Origin: Lineus longissimus
Taxonomy: Eukaryota > Nemertea > Pilidiophora > Heteronemertea > Lineidae
DNA: 64,000 bases
Assembly: GCF_910592395.1 (NCBI RefSeq)
Contig: NC_088324.1
Coordinates: forward strand, 2,296,001-2,360,000
Reading direction: 5' to 3'
Below the pieces are notes generated by a model. The model saw nothing but the letters and a program-made list of their open reading frames with translations. It did not search any database and had not been told where the DNA came from. Both the position numbers and the translations under genes were made by a program. Below are positions 22,200-35,175 of the stretch, piece by piece. How positions within the stretch are numbered: the stretch's first letter is position 1; the number at the start of each line of letters is the position of its first letter.

Positions 22200-25100
22200 T
22201 AAGTTCATTTCATCGCGTTTCACTTGAACATGTTGATTTTGTTACCTTTATTCAACCTGCAAGATGTGAATCGAACAATCACATTGGTCAAAAACATGCC
22301 CTTGCATAATATTGTGTTGTTATGAGTTCAAATGGTTTTAAAGAGGTTATCTGGTCAGGCCAATCGATTGGTGTCAGTGGCGATGTAGGCACGCGGCTGC
22401 CATATTGGCTCTAGATGACCGCCACTAGTTATTTGGTTTGTCACCCGTCCTTAAAATGTGATGATCTGTTCCAAATTAAGCAATATCACGTTGTTTATCA
22501 TAAAAAAGTTGACAAGACAACTGGACAATGCTGGATGATCTTAAGTTTCTCGAGTTTCACTCGCATTACACTTTCTGGAAAGATAATTAAATAAACTTGA
22601 AATAAACATAATGTGACGAGTTTAGCTTGTGTAGCATCATCAATAGAATTATCATGTCATTAACAAAGAAAACATGGTGATTAATATTTTGGAATGTTTC
22701 CCAGACCCCCCCCCCCCGTGAAACCCCGTTTATAGTAGGCTCGCATTATACTTTGCTGTCCAGCACGAATAAAATAAGTAAAACGTTTAAACATTTCAAA
22801 ATACAATTGAAGCTGATCCACTGATGATAAAAAAACATTTAGGGTTATAATAATATTGATTAATCGATTTCGTAATATCGATTTGAATATCGTTTTCAGT
22901 TTTTGATCCAATTGATTTACACTCAACCCGCTACTATTCTGTATTACTAAGTTAAATGGCAATTCAATAGAATGACACTTCTGTACAAAATTGCAACATC
23001 TGATTGTACACTCATGCTAGGAGATATTATGGTGTATCGTTTTGCAAGCTCTAATTGATAGCCTTACAATAACTGTATCAATAATCCCATACTAATACAT
23101 AAATAACAAGGAAGTAGTTAAAGATGCCAATGCATGATGTTAACGCACCTACTAGAATAGGCAGGTTGGGCAACACCAAACATTCGATGAAGTACAAACT
23201 ACGAAGGTAGGTCATGGTGTTATATAACCCTATCATATAAAAATGGGGAGTTTTGATCGGTACGGTGAAAACCTAAGGCGGGAATGAGCTTCATTGATAA
23301 ATCTTAGCAGTTTCGAGTTCCCCTCAGGTAGTTGGTTATGTCAGAATCTTTCAAATGAAGGACTCTGGGAAACATTGCATGACGTTGCATAACATTTCTG
23401 ATTCCAGTCAATGACCTGAATAAGAGTTAATCACCAATTTAGGTATTTTTATTACGTTAGCTAGTCTAAATGAAGATTTGGTACCACGGCTAGATCTGTT
23501 TAAGTACTGAACTGATTAAGGAATTAACAAAAATACTCGTAAATCATTTTAAAAATGTTTGTATACTTAGTTGTATAAGGAATCGGAGACATTTACAAAA
23601 CAAGTTGTTTATAGAGTAAATGTGCACACTTCGTACTTCGCCGTTCGCAATGTGATGGCTTCGTAAAGGTGGCGAAACACGTATACCAGCAGAAGTTTCT
23701 ATTTTTGGCGAGAACGAGAACTAATGGATCCTAATGTAAACGTTGTGAGGGTCAGGTATGAGCAATGTCTTTGGATTTAGGTACAATAGAACGACTTCAA
23801 CACTGTCTACGTAAAATGACAGTATAATATTTGTCTCGGTTAATCAAACTTTGCGCAGTTTCTCATCGAATAACCCGTCTATATTTGCCTGTTCCTCGGA
23901 ACTTTTTCGATTGAGTGATCAGAAACGGCGATGGCGTTGCGGTCAGACTGATTCGAGGATTCTGGTCTGATTCGACCGTTCAGAAGTAAACACATGCATC
24001 AGTAACTACATAGTTTACAAGTGAGCAAGATCATCATTTAAATTTGTAGAATCTTGCTGATCAATCGCCGAACTGCAGGAAGTTGTCAACAACAACATTT
24101 GACAATAGAAAGTGTTAATTTTCTGAGTCGGTGTCTTTTAAGGGGCAACGTTTTAATCCGTTATTGAGGATTTTCATAGTTTAACCGTCAGAAAATGACC
24201 GCAAGTTCATCCAAATTAGTGCAACCGTGATGTTGTTGCGAGATATAGAGTGAAATATCAAAATAAACGCTATGAAAAGAGCCTCGGCTAAATTGACACA
24301 AAGTCATTTAGACGTCAAGTTTTGACACAAATGGACGACAGAGCTTCGCCGTTCAATTTAATGATAAGGTTATACATACTATCACAGTTAGGTGCGCTGG
24401 AGCTCTTACAACTTCAAATTTTTGTCTGTGTACCACGATTCGTCATTGTCATTGAGTTACTTTCCCCCGAAATCTGCGACGGTTCCGATCGAGGCGTAGA
24501 CTTGATTTTATTTTCGTCACTCTTAAGTTCATATCCAGCCAATTATCGTTTTCGTCGGTTCGACGTCTACATGCGGAGACCTGACCTATATCCAGAGGCA
24601 TCGCCATGATTGTATGTATTCATTTCGTTTACTATTTCATTTTGTGATAGATGTTTGAAATTGTCCTTCATACCATTCTTCCGTTAAAAAATAAGTCAGA
24701 CCCCCAAACCCTAAAATGATCATGTAACACCGGATTGGGGTTAAACCTGTAAGGATAGGGAGATTGTGAGTGAAATTGACACCGGCGAATTGTGGACCGA
24801 TCAAAAGTTTATTTCATCCAAAATTCCTGGCCTCCGAAAAGGAGGGAAAGTACAAATCATGATAATACAGATACAAGTAAAAGCAACATAAAAACGAGCT
24901 CTCTTACAATAGTGATAGAGAATTAACATTGTGTTTTGGCTATTCTAAACCCATATTACCACCAAGAGTTAAAATCACGCTTCACCTGTCATCATAACTA
25001 AGCTACTTATTCTACAAATTTAATATGCATGACAATTCCATCAAACTGTGACTTCACACCAATCTTTTCAAATGATACTACTAATAATATCATGCTACAT

Positions 25101-25250
25101 TCCTAACTCTCAATTTCATGGAGCACAAAGGACAATGAGTGAGTTTTCTCAACACAAAACACCAGGGGATTCCCCATAAATGAAAAAATGGGACTTGCGC
25201 ATGCGCTCCTGCCACCTATCTGCAGAGACACGAACTAAACTGACGAAGCG
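22200..25250. other. No convincing gene
   Basis: AT-rich, with a C-run near 22706. The 95-codon plus frame 24322-24609 is not recognised. A phrase near 24750-24830 (aggatagggagattgtgagt...) recurs in diverged form near 25530-25610, an old dispersed repeat. Confidence 0.4.
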
Positions 25251-25739
25251 TCTGCATGGATTCTACTCAAATTCTGCCGCAATCCACCTTGCCGAACCTT
25301 CTACCGCTGACCGTACCCAAAATATCTGGCTTAAACCACACACAGCCTCATAAAATGAGTTTAATTCGTTCCTGTCGCAACGGCGGGATTTTGGTCCTGC
25401 AGCCAAAACTTACGTCTCTCCGACCGGCCGGTTTTAAGTCCAAATTAACTCGAACATAACTGATTTCAGTCCACTATACGCACTATGCATATATGCTTTG
25501 ATTTCAGTACAGGTTTCCATCGTATCTGCAAGGATAGGGAGATTGTAAGTGAAATTGAAAACGGTAAATGTCAGAGCGATTTAAAGTTTATTTCACCCAA
25601 AATGGCTTGCCTCGATTTCAAGAGACGCTATCCCAAGATGCCCCAAGGCATTCCCAGCAACCAAAGACTGGTAAAAATAGCCGCACTGCAGCATTGTGTA
25701 CAACTTCATAATAGGCTTTTTATTGCAGTATGTTTGTTC

Positions 25740-26885
25740 TTCTTCTGATTTATCAGTAAACTGTTTTTCTGAATGTGGTTGATGCTTTCCAATTTGTTTC
25801 GGCTCTTAGATAGCAGAAAAACGCGTTATTCGTTATTTTCAGTACGCGCAAGACCTCGCCCGCCCGCCACGTGAGTGCACGCCGCGATCCTATTTCACGT
25901 CATCCCGCTATTAAGAAGCATTTCCATTTGTCGTCGCAGTTGCGGGGTAATCAAGCGCCATCAGCGTGATGTCGGAAAAAAATCCATATCAGCACCATGA
26001 CGTTAAGGGGTATATTCTAGCTCCAGAAAACGCCTTACTAGTGCATCGTTCCACATGGAAAGAGTCGATGCGTGGAGAGCTAACTCGCGTCAAATCGGTG
26101 TCAACATCGGAAAAGCGCGATAATTGTGTCAGATTTTGAATTCTTCCTCTTTTTGCAATTTGTTGATGGAAACTACTCATGTAGAATAGGCGGTGCCTGG
26201 GCAGCCGACAGCTGAGTAATAATATATTGTCCTTGATGCCAATGGTCCTTTAAAAGAGGAAGCCTAGTGCCAGATGAAGGGGCCAATAATAAGTGTGAAA
26301 ACTGCATTACGGCCCGTCGAGAATAGTCTCTGTACATCTTGCTCGTCGGTCGTCTTAAAGGAATGGACAGTTTTTTATTGCAGTATGTTGGTTATTCCTC
26401 TGGTTCGTCAGGAAACTTTTTTTCTCATCGAGCTTGATGCTTTTCCTGTCTTAGATAGTAGAAAAACGCGTTATTCGCTATTTTTAGACCGCACAAGTCC
26501 TTGCTCGAAATACCTTTCCCGCCAAATGAGTGCAGGCCGAGATCCGAGTCCACGTCACCGGCTAATACGACGCAACGTCATTTCCATCATCGTCGCAGTA
26601 GCGGGGTATTCAAGCGCCACCAGCGTGACGTCGGAAATATCGATATCAAAACAAAAACGTCAAAAGGTAGACCCATGGCTCCAGGAATCGCCTTATTAGT
26701 GCATTGTTTCACATGGAAAGGATCGAAGCATGAGGGCTAACTCGAGTCAAATTGGTGTCGGCATCGGAAGCGTGATAATTCAGTGTATTTTTTCCTTTTT
26801 TGTGCAATTTGTTGATGGATACTTCTTATGCAGAATAGGAGGTGACTTGCCGGGTAGCCGACATCTGGGAGGTAATACCCTTAAG
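25740..26885. repeat. Old tandem duplication, ~490-bp units
   Basis: About 25742-26225 and 26390-26880 align along their length with many substitutions. Shared blocks include agaaaaacgcgttattcg, the gtcgcag(t)..gcggggta(t)tcaagcgcca stretch, a gaa(a)..cgcctta(c/t)tagtgcat block and gcaatttgttgatgga. Neither copy has a convincing reading frame. It may be two copies of one transposon fragment or a local segmental duplication. Confidence 0.65.
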
Positions 26886-28238
26886 GTTAGAGTTCACATA
26901 CAACCAGCACTTTTGACAAGCGGCAATCCTCTGAACTTATGCCTACTTCACGCCATTGACATGAAGTTTTAAGTCTCCTCGTCGCGCAGATATACTCTAT
27001 TCAAAAAATTATGTCTATGCAGTTTTCACCTTTCATTTTCTCTCAGTCAGAGATATGCCCATTGACCTGGTTTGCAATTGACCAAAAGTGACCACAATAC
27101 AAGGGACCACAGAATATCTGGACTGCTACAGGCAGTGGCGAGAACGAAGTAAATTACAATAACACAGCTGTAGTGGCGGTCGGTGCGCAATATTTTAAGA
27201 TTTCTGTTACAAGTTTTCTCCTTAATGGGTGGATGTCTTTGAAAAATATTTTTTGAACAAAATAGCCATGTGTGCATACAGATCCTAACGATCGCATTTT
27301 TCAGCTTTGGACGAAAATAGGCAATACTCTGTTTTGTGTAAATTGAGGTATTTTAGGACATTAATTGGTTTATACCAATTAAATAGAATGTATTTGTAGA
27401 AATATCGGATCGTTAGCACCTGCACGCACCATGCATCGCTGTGAGAATCAAAAACTGAAACGGATATGTCTCATCGTAAAGTCTGCCGGATTGTTAAAAA
27501 CTCAAATTATGACCTCTAGTTAGAAGCTAATTATAAACCCCATTCTAATTGATTGATATTTTTTGTACAATTTTGTGATCAATATGTTATGGATATTTTT
27601 TGTTGGAAGCGCACAATGGATGTGTCATAGGTGAATCGCAGCCTTAATGATACCAATGGTATTTTAAGCACATACCTGCAATATGATATAAAATACGCCA
27701 TGCTTCATTGTGTTTATTAAATATCCGCCAAATATTTAGCCCAAATGGAGTGGGACTGAGCCCTGTTTGTTGGGTCTGAGCCCCATATGCTATGTGTCCG
27801 AGCACAAAATTTAGGGGAATTCCCCATAGACCTGATTGCAAAAAACGATATCAGCAGGTCAGAGTCGGAAAGATTCCATGTCATGATGTAGCGTGGCAAA
27901 CAGCCGCTTCGAGCCAAGAAGGCCGACTGCATATTCAAGAAGAAGTGCAACAACACACTCAACATCATCATCAGAAAATTGAGAGGGAAATGACAATAAT
28001 CCACAAGAAATATTTCCAAGTACGAAAAACCATAAAAATATCCAAAATGTCATCACAGTAGATCCAAGAACACAGTGCCAGTGGGAATAATCACACAAAT
28101 CGAGAAAACTACTGTATCCGATACACATACAAAGTGCACACGGCACAGGTAAACCCAACCACGTCCATACATCAGGTTAGGTAGGTTCACAATGGTTAGT
28201 TAGCGTCCGCTATCTCATGGGATCACGTAATGACCATG

Positions 28239-28968
28239 ATTGATGCCGAATCGGTAGATGCCGTCCGGGGTACCCCTAAAAGTTACCCAGGACGATCCTG
28301 GGTTCCTTTTAGGACACTAAAAGTTACCCAGTTTGAAATTCGTGCATTTTTGAAACCTGCCGACGAGGTTCTTGAAAACGGTACTTTAGCGTTTGGCAGT
28401 GCAAGAATTCATTGGAATTTTTGACACCTGTCAAAACACGCGTGGTCAAAATGCGAGTTTCTGCCGATGATTGAGATGGCTATTTACAATCAATACCGTC
28501 GTTTAGAGATGGGAAATTTGTTTCAAATGGAAGAGAGATTAAGAAGAAGATAATTGAGGTCGTGGGCGGCAAATAGAAAATCGGCGAGGGATCCAAGCAA
28601 GATCAAAAGATGAAATGGTTGGCCCGGGATTTACTGATTTGCAATGGGGCGGGAAATTGCCAGCGGCGGTGTGGAGGCATCGGTTCATGCATTGCTGGTA
28701 AGTATTCTGTCAAATTTTATCATCAGATCATGGAAATCACCAAAGAGTGTTCATGGTGAAGCATCTCCTTTTGGGCCTAGTCTAGCTACAGTCGCTTCTT
28801 AATTAGCAAAACGCTAAAGTACCGTTTTCAAGAACCTCGTCGGCAGGTTTCAAAAGTGCGCGAATTTCAAACTGGGTAACTTTTAGTGTCCTAAAAGGTA
28901 CCCAGGATCGTCCTGGGTACCTTTTAGGGGTACCCAGGACGACATCTACCGATTCGGCATGATTGGTG
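28239..28968. mobile_element. Inverted-repeat (fold-back) element, ~165-bp arms
   Basis: The left arm 28239 to about 28410 and right arm about 28800-28968 are inverted copies. Shared blocks are atgccgaatcggtagatg at the outer ends, the self-complementary ggtacccaggacgatcctgg region, ctaaaagttacccagtttga and cctgccgacgaggttcttga at the inner side. The ~390-bp centre has no ORF. Target duplication not certain. Non-autonomous. Confidence 0.75.
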
Positions 28969-29637
28969 GGTGAGATAGAATTGGATAAGCACACGTGTTG
29001 GTAGTGGACACTTGGTACATAAACACTCATAACACTAATTTCTAATCAGATCACTGTATGTTGGCTTGAATTTCGAAGCATGTGAAAAAAATGAGTAGGC
29101 AAGAATCATTGGGGGAAGAGCTATTGATTTGGATAAATTCTATATTATTCACTAACAAGTTTGTCTCTGCTCTTTTTGTGTCGGCTCCACCAGATCATGC
29201 ATGAGATGGGGTATTTCTTAGCCAGTACTGGTTGTGACTTTGTCCTCATACATGTCGTATGATTGATTTGGATAAATGATCACTCAGAATATCTCTCCTT
29301 GCCACTCATAATAGTCATAGTATGAATGACTTGAAGTGTGATTTCATCCATACAGAAGGCTCACTATCACCTGTTGAATGAAGGAACACCGTGGGTAATC
29401 AAGAACCACCTCTGAGGGCGGACAACTCGAACCACTCAAACCACTGACAACCACGCAGAGTTGGGTGCAAGACTACCTCTAAGAACTTAGTTCATTGCGA
29501 GAGTTAAGTTGTCTTTTGGAGAGATGGTTGCCGAATCCTTGGGATGGACCTCGCAGCCAGAGAATATGTCCAAGTGAGGACAGTCTCATTCAAGAGTGAA
29601 TTCCTCTTAGTCTCCAATGGCAAGACTGTCTCCATGG

Positions 29638-29960
29638 GGCTGTCGGAGTGGCACAGTGGAAGCGTCAGTGCCTGTCACCTCCGTGGTCCCGGGTTTCATT
29701 CCCAGTTGGTCCCGTTACTCATGTGATAAGAGAGGACGACTCTCTTCGACTGCATAGGTTTCCCCCGGGGTCTCCAGTTTCCTCCTACTTACATTGCAAT
29801 AGCCCAGTATTGTTTATAGAGCAAACAATGTCCTTGTTGACACTCGGTTCTCAGTTCAATGTTTTATCATCTCCTGGTAATGCAATGACTGGACTTCAGT
29901 TGAGATCCCCAAAGGGACATCTTTCTAAATATCATGACTTGAGGACAGCGTGTGCATAGC
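29638..29960 (+). mobile_element. tRNA-derived SINE
   Basis: An A-box-like GTGGCACAGTGG (29648-29659) and B-box-like GGGTTTCATTCC (29691-29702), about 32 bases apart, form an RNA polymerase III internal promoter. They are followed by a gggtctccagtttcctcc stretch (about 29767-29784), a phrase common in marine invertebrate SINEs. The tRNA-related head is about 29640-29712; the 3' boundary is uncertain. Confidence 0.6.
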
Positions 29961-30555
29961 CAGATTGTGTACCAATGAAGTACGAGGGAAGGGAAGATAG
30001 AGAATAGAGGAGAACATGTAATCAAGGAGGGTTGTCCCCGTTTGCAAAAGGGTTATCGCTGTTCGCGACAACAAGGGCGTGGGGCGGTTTCAATTAATAG
30101 CCGACATCAATGGCATGTCCCATTATTGCTACTTCTCATGAGTTCTTAGCTAAGCAGGACAAGACACATGTAGACATGATAAGGACACTAGAGTCCCATT
30201 TGTTGTACGGTTACACCGTACAAATAAAATGTATATTCCATTTACAAATATATCAGAAGACGCACCAATTGTTGCAGTGGTGTCTTAAGCAGAGCAACGA
30301 TCACATTAAAGTGCGATAAGCATCGTTTTGACAAGATATTTGGTACCTGTTGATCGATATGGCCTGGCTGGAAACCGCACGATCCGCCATTTTGTCTCGG
30401 TGAGGTGTGAGAACTGGCTCGGAGAGGGCGCTGCCGAGCCGAAAATCTCGGTGAAGGTGCAGTTGATCATCCGCGGCGGTGATCCCAGCATCATTACATC
30501 ATAATACCTGTCGGTATATGTAGCCTCAAATTATAGCCTAGGAATTTCATCGATA

Positions 30556-30642
30556 GTACCCGGGCAATTTTTGACTCGTTGGTTTTCGAGAAAATTGAGG
30601 AAAACAGGTGTCCATAAACTTTTGACCATGAGTGTGTATGTA
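30556..30642 (-). mobile_element. Solo terminal repeat of a second Tc1-like element
   Basis: Read on the minus strand this begins TA, then CACTCATGGTCAAAAGTTTA and a 'tggacacctgttttcctcaa' stretch. It has the same layout as the 18571 element's TIR (CAC..., AAGTTTA(A/T)GGACACC) but a different sequence. Only one end is present, directly abutting the next element. Confidence 0.45.
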
Positions 30643-31458
30643 CAGTCCTTCAAAAAAGTAAATTGACACACAAAAATCAAATTTTCTTGAAAACGGCTGG
30701 TGATAAATCGATGCGGTTTGCTGCATTTGATAGGGCATTTAGTTGTGCATCATGATATCTACCACTTGGAAATTTGCTATTTTACCTATAAGTCAATTTT
30801 TTCGATTTATGAAAGGTCCCAAAATCAACTTTTTTATCACGCATTTTTTGGGGGCAAATTTTATATTGACTGGAAGCTTCTGTTGAGTTATGAGTGAATA
30901 TCTAAGAAATTCCACAGTTTTCACTTGAATCTGCAACTTATTAACCCAACATCCCATTTATATTGAAATTGCTGACATTCAACATGCTCATCGGGCCTAT
31001 TCACAAAAACTGAATTCAAAATTTTGTAGCGTGTGACCGGGTTCAATACACTAGCATGTTCGAATTCAATAGGCTTTGTGGTGAAGAACACCAGGGGGTT
31101 TCTCCAAAGTAATTCCAAAGTCAATAAACAAGGTGCAAAATTTTGACATAAAATGCTGTTTTCCCACCAATTAACACAAGATATTTTCATCACCTTAATG
31201 GGGACGTGGGTTTTTCATCATGGTGATTCATCCTATCAAGAAAAAGTACGAAAAAAATCGGAAACGAAAAAGTTGATTTTGGGGCCTTTTGTAAATCAAT
31301 AAAAGTCGGTATTAGATAAAATGGCTAATTTTTATGTGGTATATACCATGATGCACAACTAAATGTCCTATCAAATGCAGCAAACCGAATCGATTTATCA
31401 CCAGCCGTTTTCAAGAAAATTTGATTTTTGTATGTCCATTTACTTTTTTGAAGGACTG
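30643..31458. mobile_element. TA-flanked non-autonomous Tc1/mariner-like element
   Basis: It begins CAGTCCTTCAAAAAAGTAAA after TA (30641-30642) and ends with the inverse before TA (31459-31460). The arms match over about 140-200 bp, sharing aatcaaattttcttgaaaac, gctggtgataaatcgat and catttagttgtgcatcat. The 816-bp element has no transposase. TA target duplication and CAGT ends are typical of the superfamily. Confidence 0.75.
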
Positions 31459-31847
31459 TACATCCACACATCATAATCTTATTTTGATAGTCCATCTGGC
31501 TAGAAATCATCGTAACGACCTTTTGAACACCTGACAGCCAAGTTACATGCATTGAAAGTCAATGTAGATTTCGGGAACACTTTGTGATCATAAGTGTATT
31601 ACTCGTTCCCTACATTTGATTCGATATTATGTTACTCATCTCCAGGAAGGATAACGAACTAGTTCCATACGACCTGCAATTGTTTTCAAGTTGTTGTTGT
31701 TGATTTTATCTCAATAAATCTAATTTTGAAAATGATTATTATCCTGGTATCCATAGAAGATCGATATGGAGTTCAGGAAGCTGATATATAGTGCTAAAGA
31801 AGAGGAACTAAGTAATCAGTAGGTCGGAATTGTAGCCCCCAAGTGCT

Positions 31848-32195
31848 TTGCATTTTGCTAATACTATCATCATGGCTACTGTGGTTGCCGTTGAGTATTT
31901 CAAGAGGTTTGCAACTGACTGGGCTATTTTAGAACAAGACTTGGCCAATCAAAACGTTGTTTCACAACTCGCGTGTGCCATACTGTGCATCCGTCTGAGA
32001 TACGTAATGTTTGTAGACCTACGTGATGATGAACTTCGTGTGTGTCAGCTGAGTAAAAATAAGGGTTCCTGTATGGAAAAGGAGGAGGCCTTCAGACAAG
32101 TAGGAGCCCGGATGTATCAAAGGAAGGTAGGCGTATGGCAGGGACTTGGCATTAATTGTACCATCAGGCTAGCAACAGCGGTCGAGTTTGTATGA
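31848..32195 (+). CDS. Unrecognised ORF, weakly PAN/apple-like
   Basis: A 115-codon frame; the second ATG (MATVVAVEYFKRF) is an alternative start. The spacing in VSQLACAILCIRLRY ... MFVDLRDDELRVCQLSKN resembles PAN/apple modules, where 'CA..C.......F.......C.L' holds the disulphides, and a further GSCMEKEEAF follows. There is no signal peptide or splice support, and it could be a chance frame. Function unknown. Confidence 0.25.
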   Translation: MHFANTIIMATVVAVEYFKRFATDWAILEQDLANQNVVSQLACAILCIRLRYVMFVDLRDDELRVCQLSKNKGSCMEKEEAFRQVGARMYQRKVGVWQGLGINCTIRLATAVEFV

Positions 32196-32199
32196 GATG

Positions 32200-33920
32200 A
32201 GACTATGTTAGCATGGTGAAGCAACATAAAGATAGATTTTTGAATTGTCTATGGTTCGACGTTTGTTTTGTATCAAATGCGTAACTATTCATTTTTTAAA
32301 AATAAATTTCTGAAACTCTCCCATATTTCTTAAAACATGTATTTTCTTTCTCTGTACTTTGATTTATGGCTTTTAATATAAAATTGTGCATACATGTTAT
32401 CACACTGTCCATTGTATATCTAGCCTTTTCACCTCTGTAATAACCACATTAAATGGGATATCGCACAACCACCATTTCGGCCTTCATTTTACATTGTCTT
32501 AGGTGGTGAACTTGAACCTTCTCATTTCCTGTTTATAAGACTTGGCCTGGTGAACACGTGGACAATAGGGCATGCAATTGGTTCAATTCAGAAACTCCAT
32601 TTTACGATGAACGATTAACACATTGATAAATTAGAATTTAAAATAAACGCATTTTCAAAAAAAATCGACTTTTCTGTTATTTTAATTAGGGATATCTCGT
32701 GGTGATTCCTAAATGATGACGTCATTCAGAATCCGGTATATCCCCATTTAGGTGATTCATAAATGATGAAGCTATTCAGAAGTTCCAAATGATCCGCCCA
32801 AGCATATTTGGGAAGATCAACCCATCTGCCTTGTTTTGCACTCTGACATTGATGCGTTCTCATGTAGTGTTGTGACGTCGCGTATGCCTATGCATGTAGT
32901 GTACATTGTTCTATAAAGTTTTGGCGCAGTTGACGTGCCGCAGAATGTTCTGGCCTAACTTTTGGCAATGTCAAAATCTGCATGAAAAACATCAATAGTC
33001 TCGGCAACTGATGGGAGCCGGTTCGGTTTTCACGACTCATCACAACAAAAAACTAATGATGCTCAACGGGCAACCCCTGCGATTACAAAGCATTTTTCTT
33101 CATTAATACGATTCAGCACTCCAGTGCAAATGTAACTTTCCGGAGGGCCAGGGACGTCACAGTGTTACTGTTCCAAAAAGCTACCTAGATAAGGGCAGAT
33201 GAAAAAGTGTGTCAATTGACCTTTTACGCATTAAACCCCAACCCACCTCATCCTCACCACTTCCCAACATTCACACGAGGTCAAATTTGCTAATTTCTTC
33301 AATCGCTTGCACTTATTTCTAGTGTCCTTTCGTACAACGTATTGTGCTTCCCATTGTGCTTCCAAAAACGGTGCTGATGACGGTTAGTTGGCCTCGTCGG
33401 TAGCGCCAACCAAATGTGTCGAGTGACGAGGCCCTAGCTTTTTAATAGTTCCATTACTGTGTTCTGGCATTGCACCAGTTTGGCATCAATTTCTTGAACA
33501 TAATTGGGTCTACGCACATTATCTACAGCCACAGCTCTGTGCGCATGTGTTGATGACGTTGCAGTGTAACTTCACATCGTAATGCGTCCAGTGCTTTTGC
33601 TGAGATGCAAAGAGGATGGCGGAAGGCATGACGTCACGAATAAGGAAATACGAAATGATTATCTTTGTCTCAAAGTTGGATATGCAGTGTAACGTAATAT
33701 CGAAGAAAGAAAAGTCAGGCACTGGCTGAACTCGGCACGGGCTGGACCAAGAAACCTAGGCCTTATGTCACTAGTCTCTGTGAATGATGAAGTGTCCGTA
33801 TATGTGTGGGACTGCTGTAAGCCACTCGAAAAAAGGTCGCCCAGTGAACCTTAACCGAGAATCCTTTCGATTCGGAACTTGTTATACCTGGTCTGAGGGC
33901 AACAACAGTGCTCTGGAAAT
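32200..33920. other. No convincing gene
   Basis: AT-rich intergenic sequence. A short direct repeat (gtgattc(c/a)taaatgatga) occurs near 32702 and 32752. The minus frame 33519-33722 is unrecognised. Confidence 0.4.
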
Positions 33921-33998
33921 TGATTTTACAATAATTTCAATTATGGAGTTGGTAAATTCGTAACCCTAGTTAAGTTTTGTCTCCAAAAGGATAGGCAG

Positions 33999-34964
33999 AT
34001 GCGATATAGAATTAACAGGAGAGTCCGCTTTCGGGAACCATTTATTGCACATGAAAAGGAGCTTTTCTCTGTTGACATGGCAACAGCCAGAATTACGTTA
34101 TTTAAATTGCCAATTGAGAGCCCATATTATCGTGTAATAGTGCACCAATATAATGGTAGAGATTTCAATCTGGTATACGAATCAAAGATCGGAATTTCTA
34201 AGAGAATATATGGCTTCGCCGCAAGCTACTACAGGCAGTTTATCATTGTTTTTACCAGAATAAAAAGACTCCTCGTGTGTTTACTCTACGATATCACAAA
34301 GGGTACCTTCCAAGGAAAAATAGTCATTCCGAGATCTGAACTATGTTGTCATACAGTTGGGGCTAACTATAACCTTCGTATAGGATATCAAGAAAAAATT
34401 GTTGTATATTGTGAACTCCACGGACGTTTTTGCGCGACCATTTACGACTCAGTCGAAGTAAACAAAACCGACGGGTTTAACCTAATCCTTTGCAAAGGAT
34501 CGAAAGTTCCTTTGCCGGTAAAGCCTGTATTGATAAGCAGAGGGCGTATTTACACATTTGCTTCAGATAAATATGATGATATTTTTGTTTACGGAAATGA
34601 AAATCACTACCAACCAAAGAAATTAGTCGTGAGGCATCGTGCTTATTTCCGCCCAAATCAGGCTCGTTGGTTAACGTTTAATCCAAAGGCTGATGCGCTG
34701 TACCTGATTGCTGGGCCCGGGCCTGATGCGATTGGGCTGGAACGATTGTACAATCCGAAGAACGGTCTTGTCAAGAAAGGTTCGGGTAAATTCGAATTCT
34801 GTGAATTTATTCCATCATTTGGTCCCTTTAGTAACGATCGGGAGAGCAAACACTTTTTATTTTATTCTGATGGATCACTGTTGCATCTGATTCCAGCTCG
34901 CAAGAAAACTGGTATAAAGGAACACATTATATCCGTTGTAAAATACAATACAATGTACTTGTAG
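33999..34964 (+). CDS. Uncharacterised protein or exon, domain copy 1
   Basis: A 321-codon ORF with no introns and no low complexity. The frame is open from 33924; the ATG at 33999 directly follows GGCAG, so 33999 could equally be the first base after a splice acceptor. The product looks beta-rich, with strand-turn-strand repeats and a central block CLLYDITKGTFQGKIVIP, E-x-C-C, then YDSVEVNK. The same blocks occur in the same order in the ORF at 35254 (RLYDISSGKYVGRLVLP, E-x-C, YNSVKQY), so the two are paralogous. 'YDI..G...G.(I/L)V(I/L)P' is reminiscent of a beta-propeller blade as in F-box-associated or WD-type proteins, but no catalytic or binding residues can be named. No signal peptide or TM segment. 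Confidence 0.65.
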   Translation: MRYRINRRVRFREPFIAHEKELFSVDMATARITLFKLPIESPYYRVIVHQYNGRDFNLVYESKIGISKRIYGFAASYYRQFIIVFTRIKRLLVCLLYDITKGTFQGKIVIPRSELCCHTVGANYNLRIGYQEKIVVYCELHGRFCATIYDSVEVNKTDGFNLILCKGSKVPLPVKPVLISRGRIYTFASDKYDDIFVYGNENHYQPKKLVVRHRAYFRPNQARWLTFNPKADALYLIAGPGPDAIGLERLYNPKNGLVKKGSGKFEFCEFIPSFGPFSNDRESKHFLFYSDGSLLHLIPARKKTGIKEHIISVVKYNTMYL

Positions 34965-35175
34965 CAGTCTCGCTTCTGCACACAGAATACACAGCATAGT
35001 GTAAGGCACTCGATCCGTTCCTTTTTGTTTTTCATGAGTTTTTGTCAGTGGCCTGTGCATTTTGAAATCCACGCATCAGTTAAAATTGCTCTGCACCTGC
35101 GTTGGCATGTCCCCAGTTCTTCAGCCAATACAAGCCAAGCTAATAAGCGTCTTCGAATCCTTGTTGTACATGTAG

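Noticed and set aside
21843-22223. Minus-strand 126-codon Pro/Cys-rich frame with repeated PPTCLPQINSV
   Set aside because: It is only the translation of the 33-bp minisatellite, whose unit length is a multiple of three; no other coding evidence.
30306-30494. GC-richer patch with a 62-codon minus frame
   Set aside because: Considered as a first exon or snRNA; no start context, splice partner or RNA motif could be identified.
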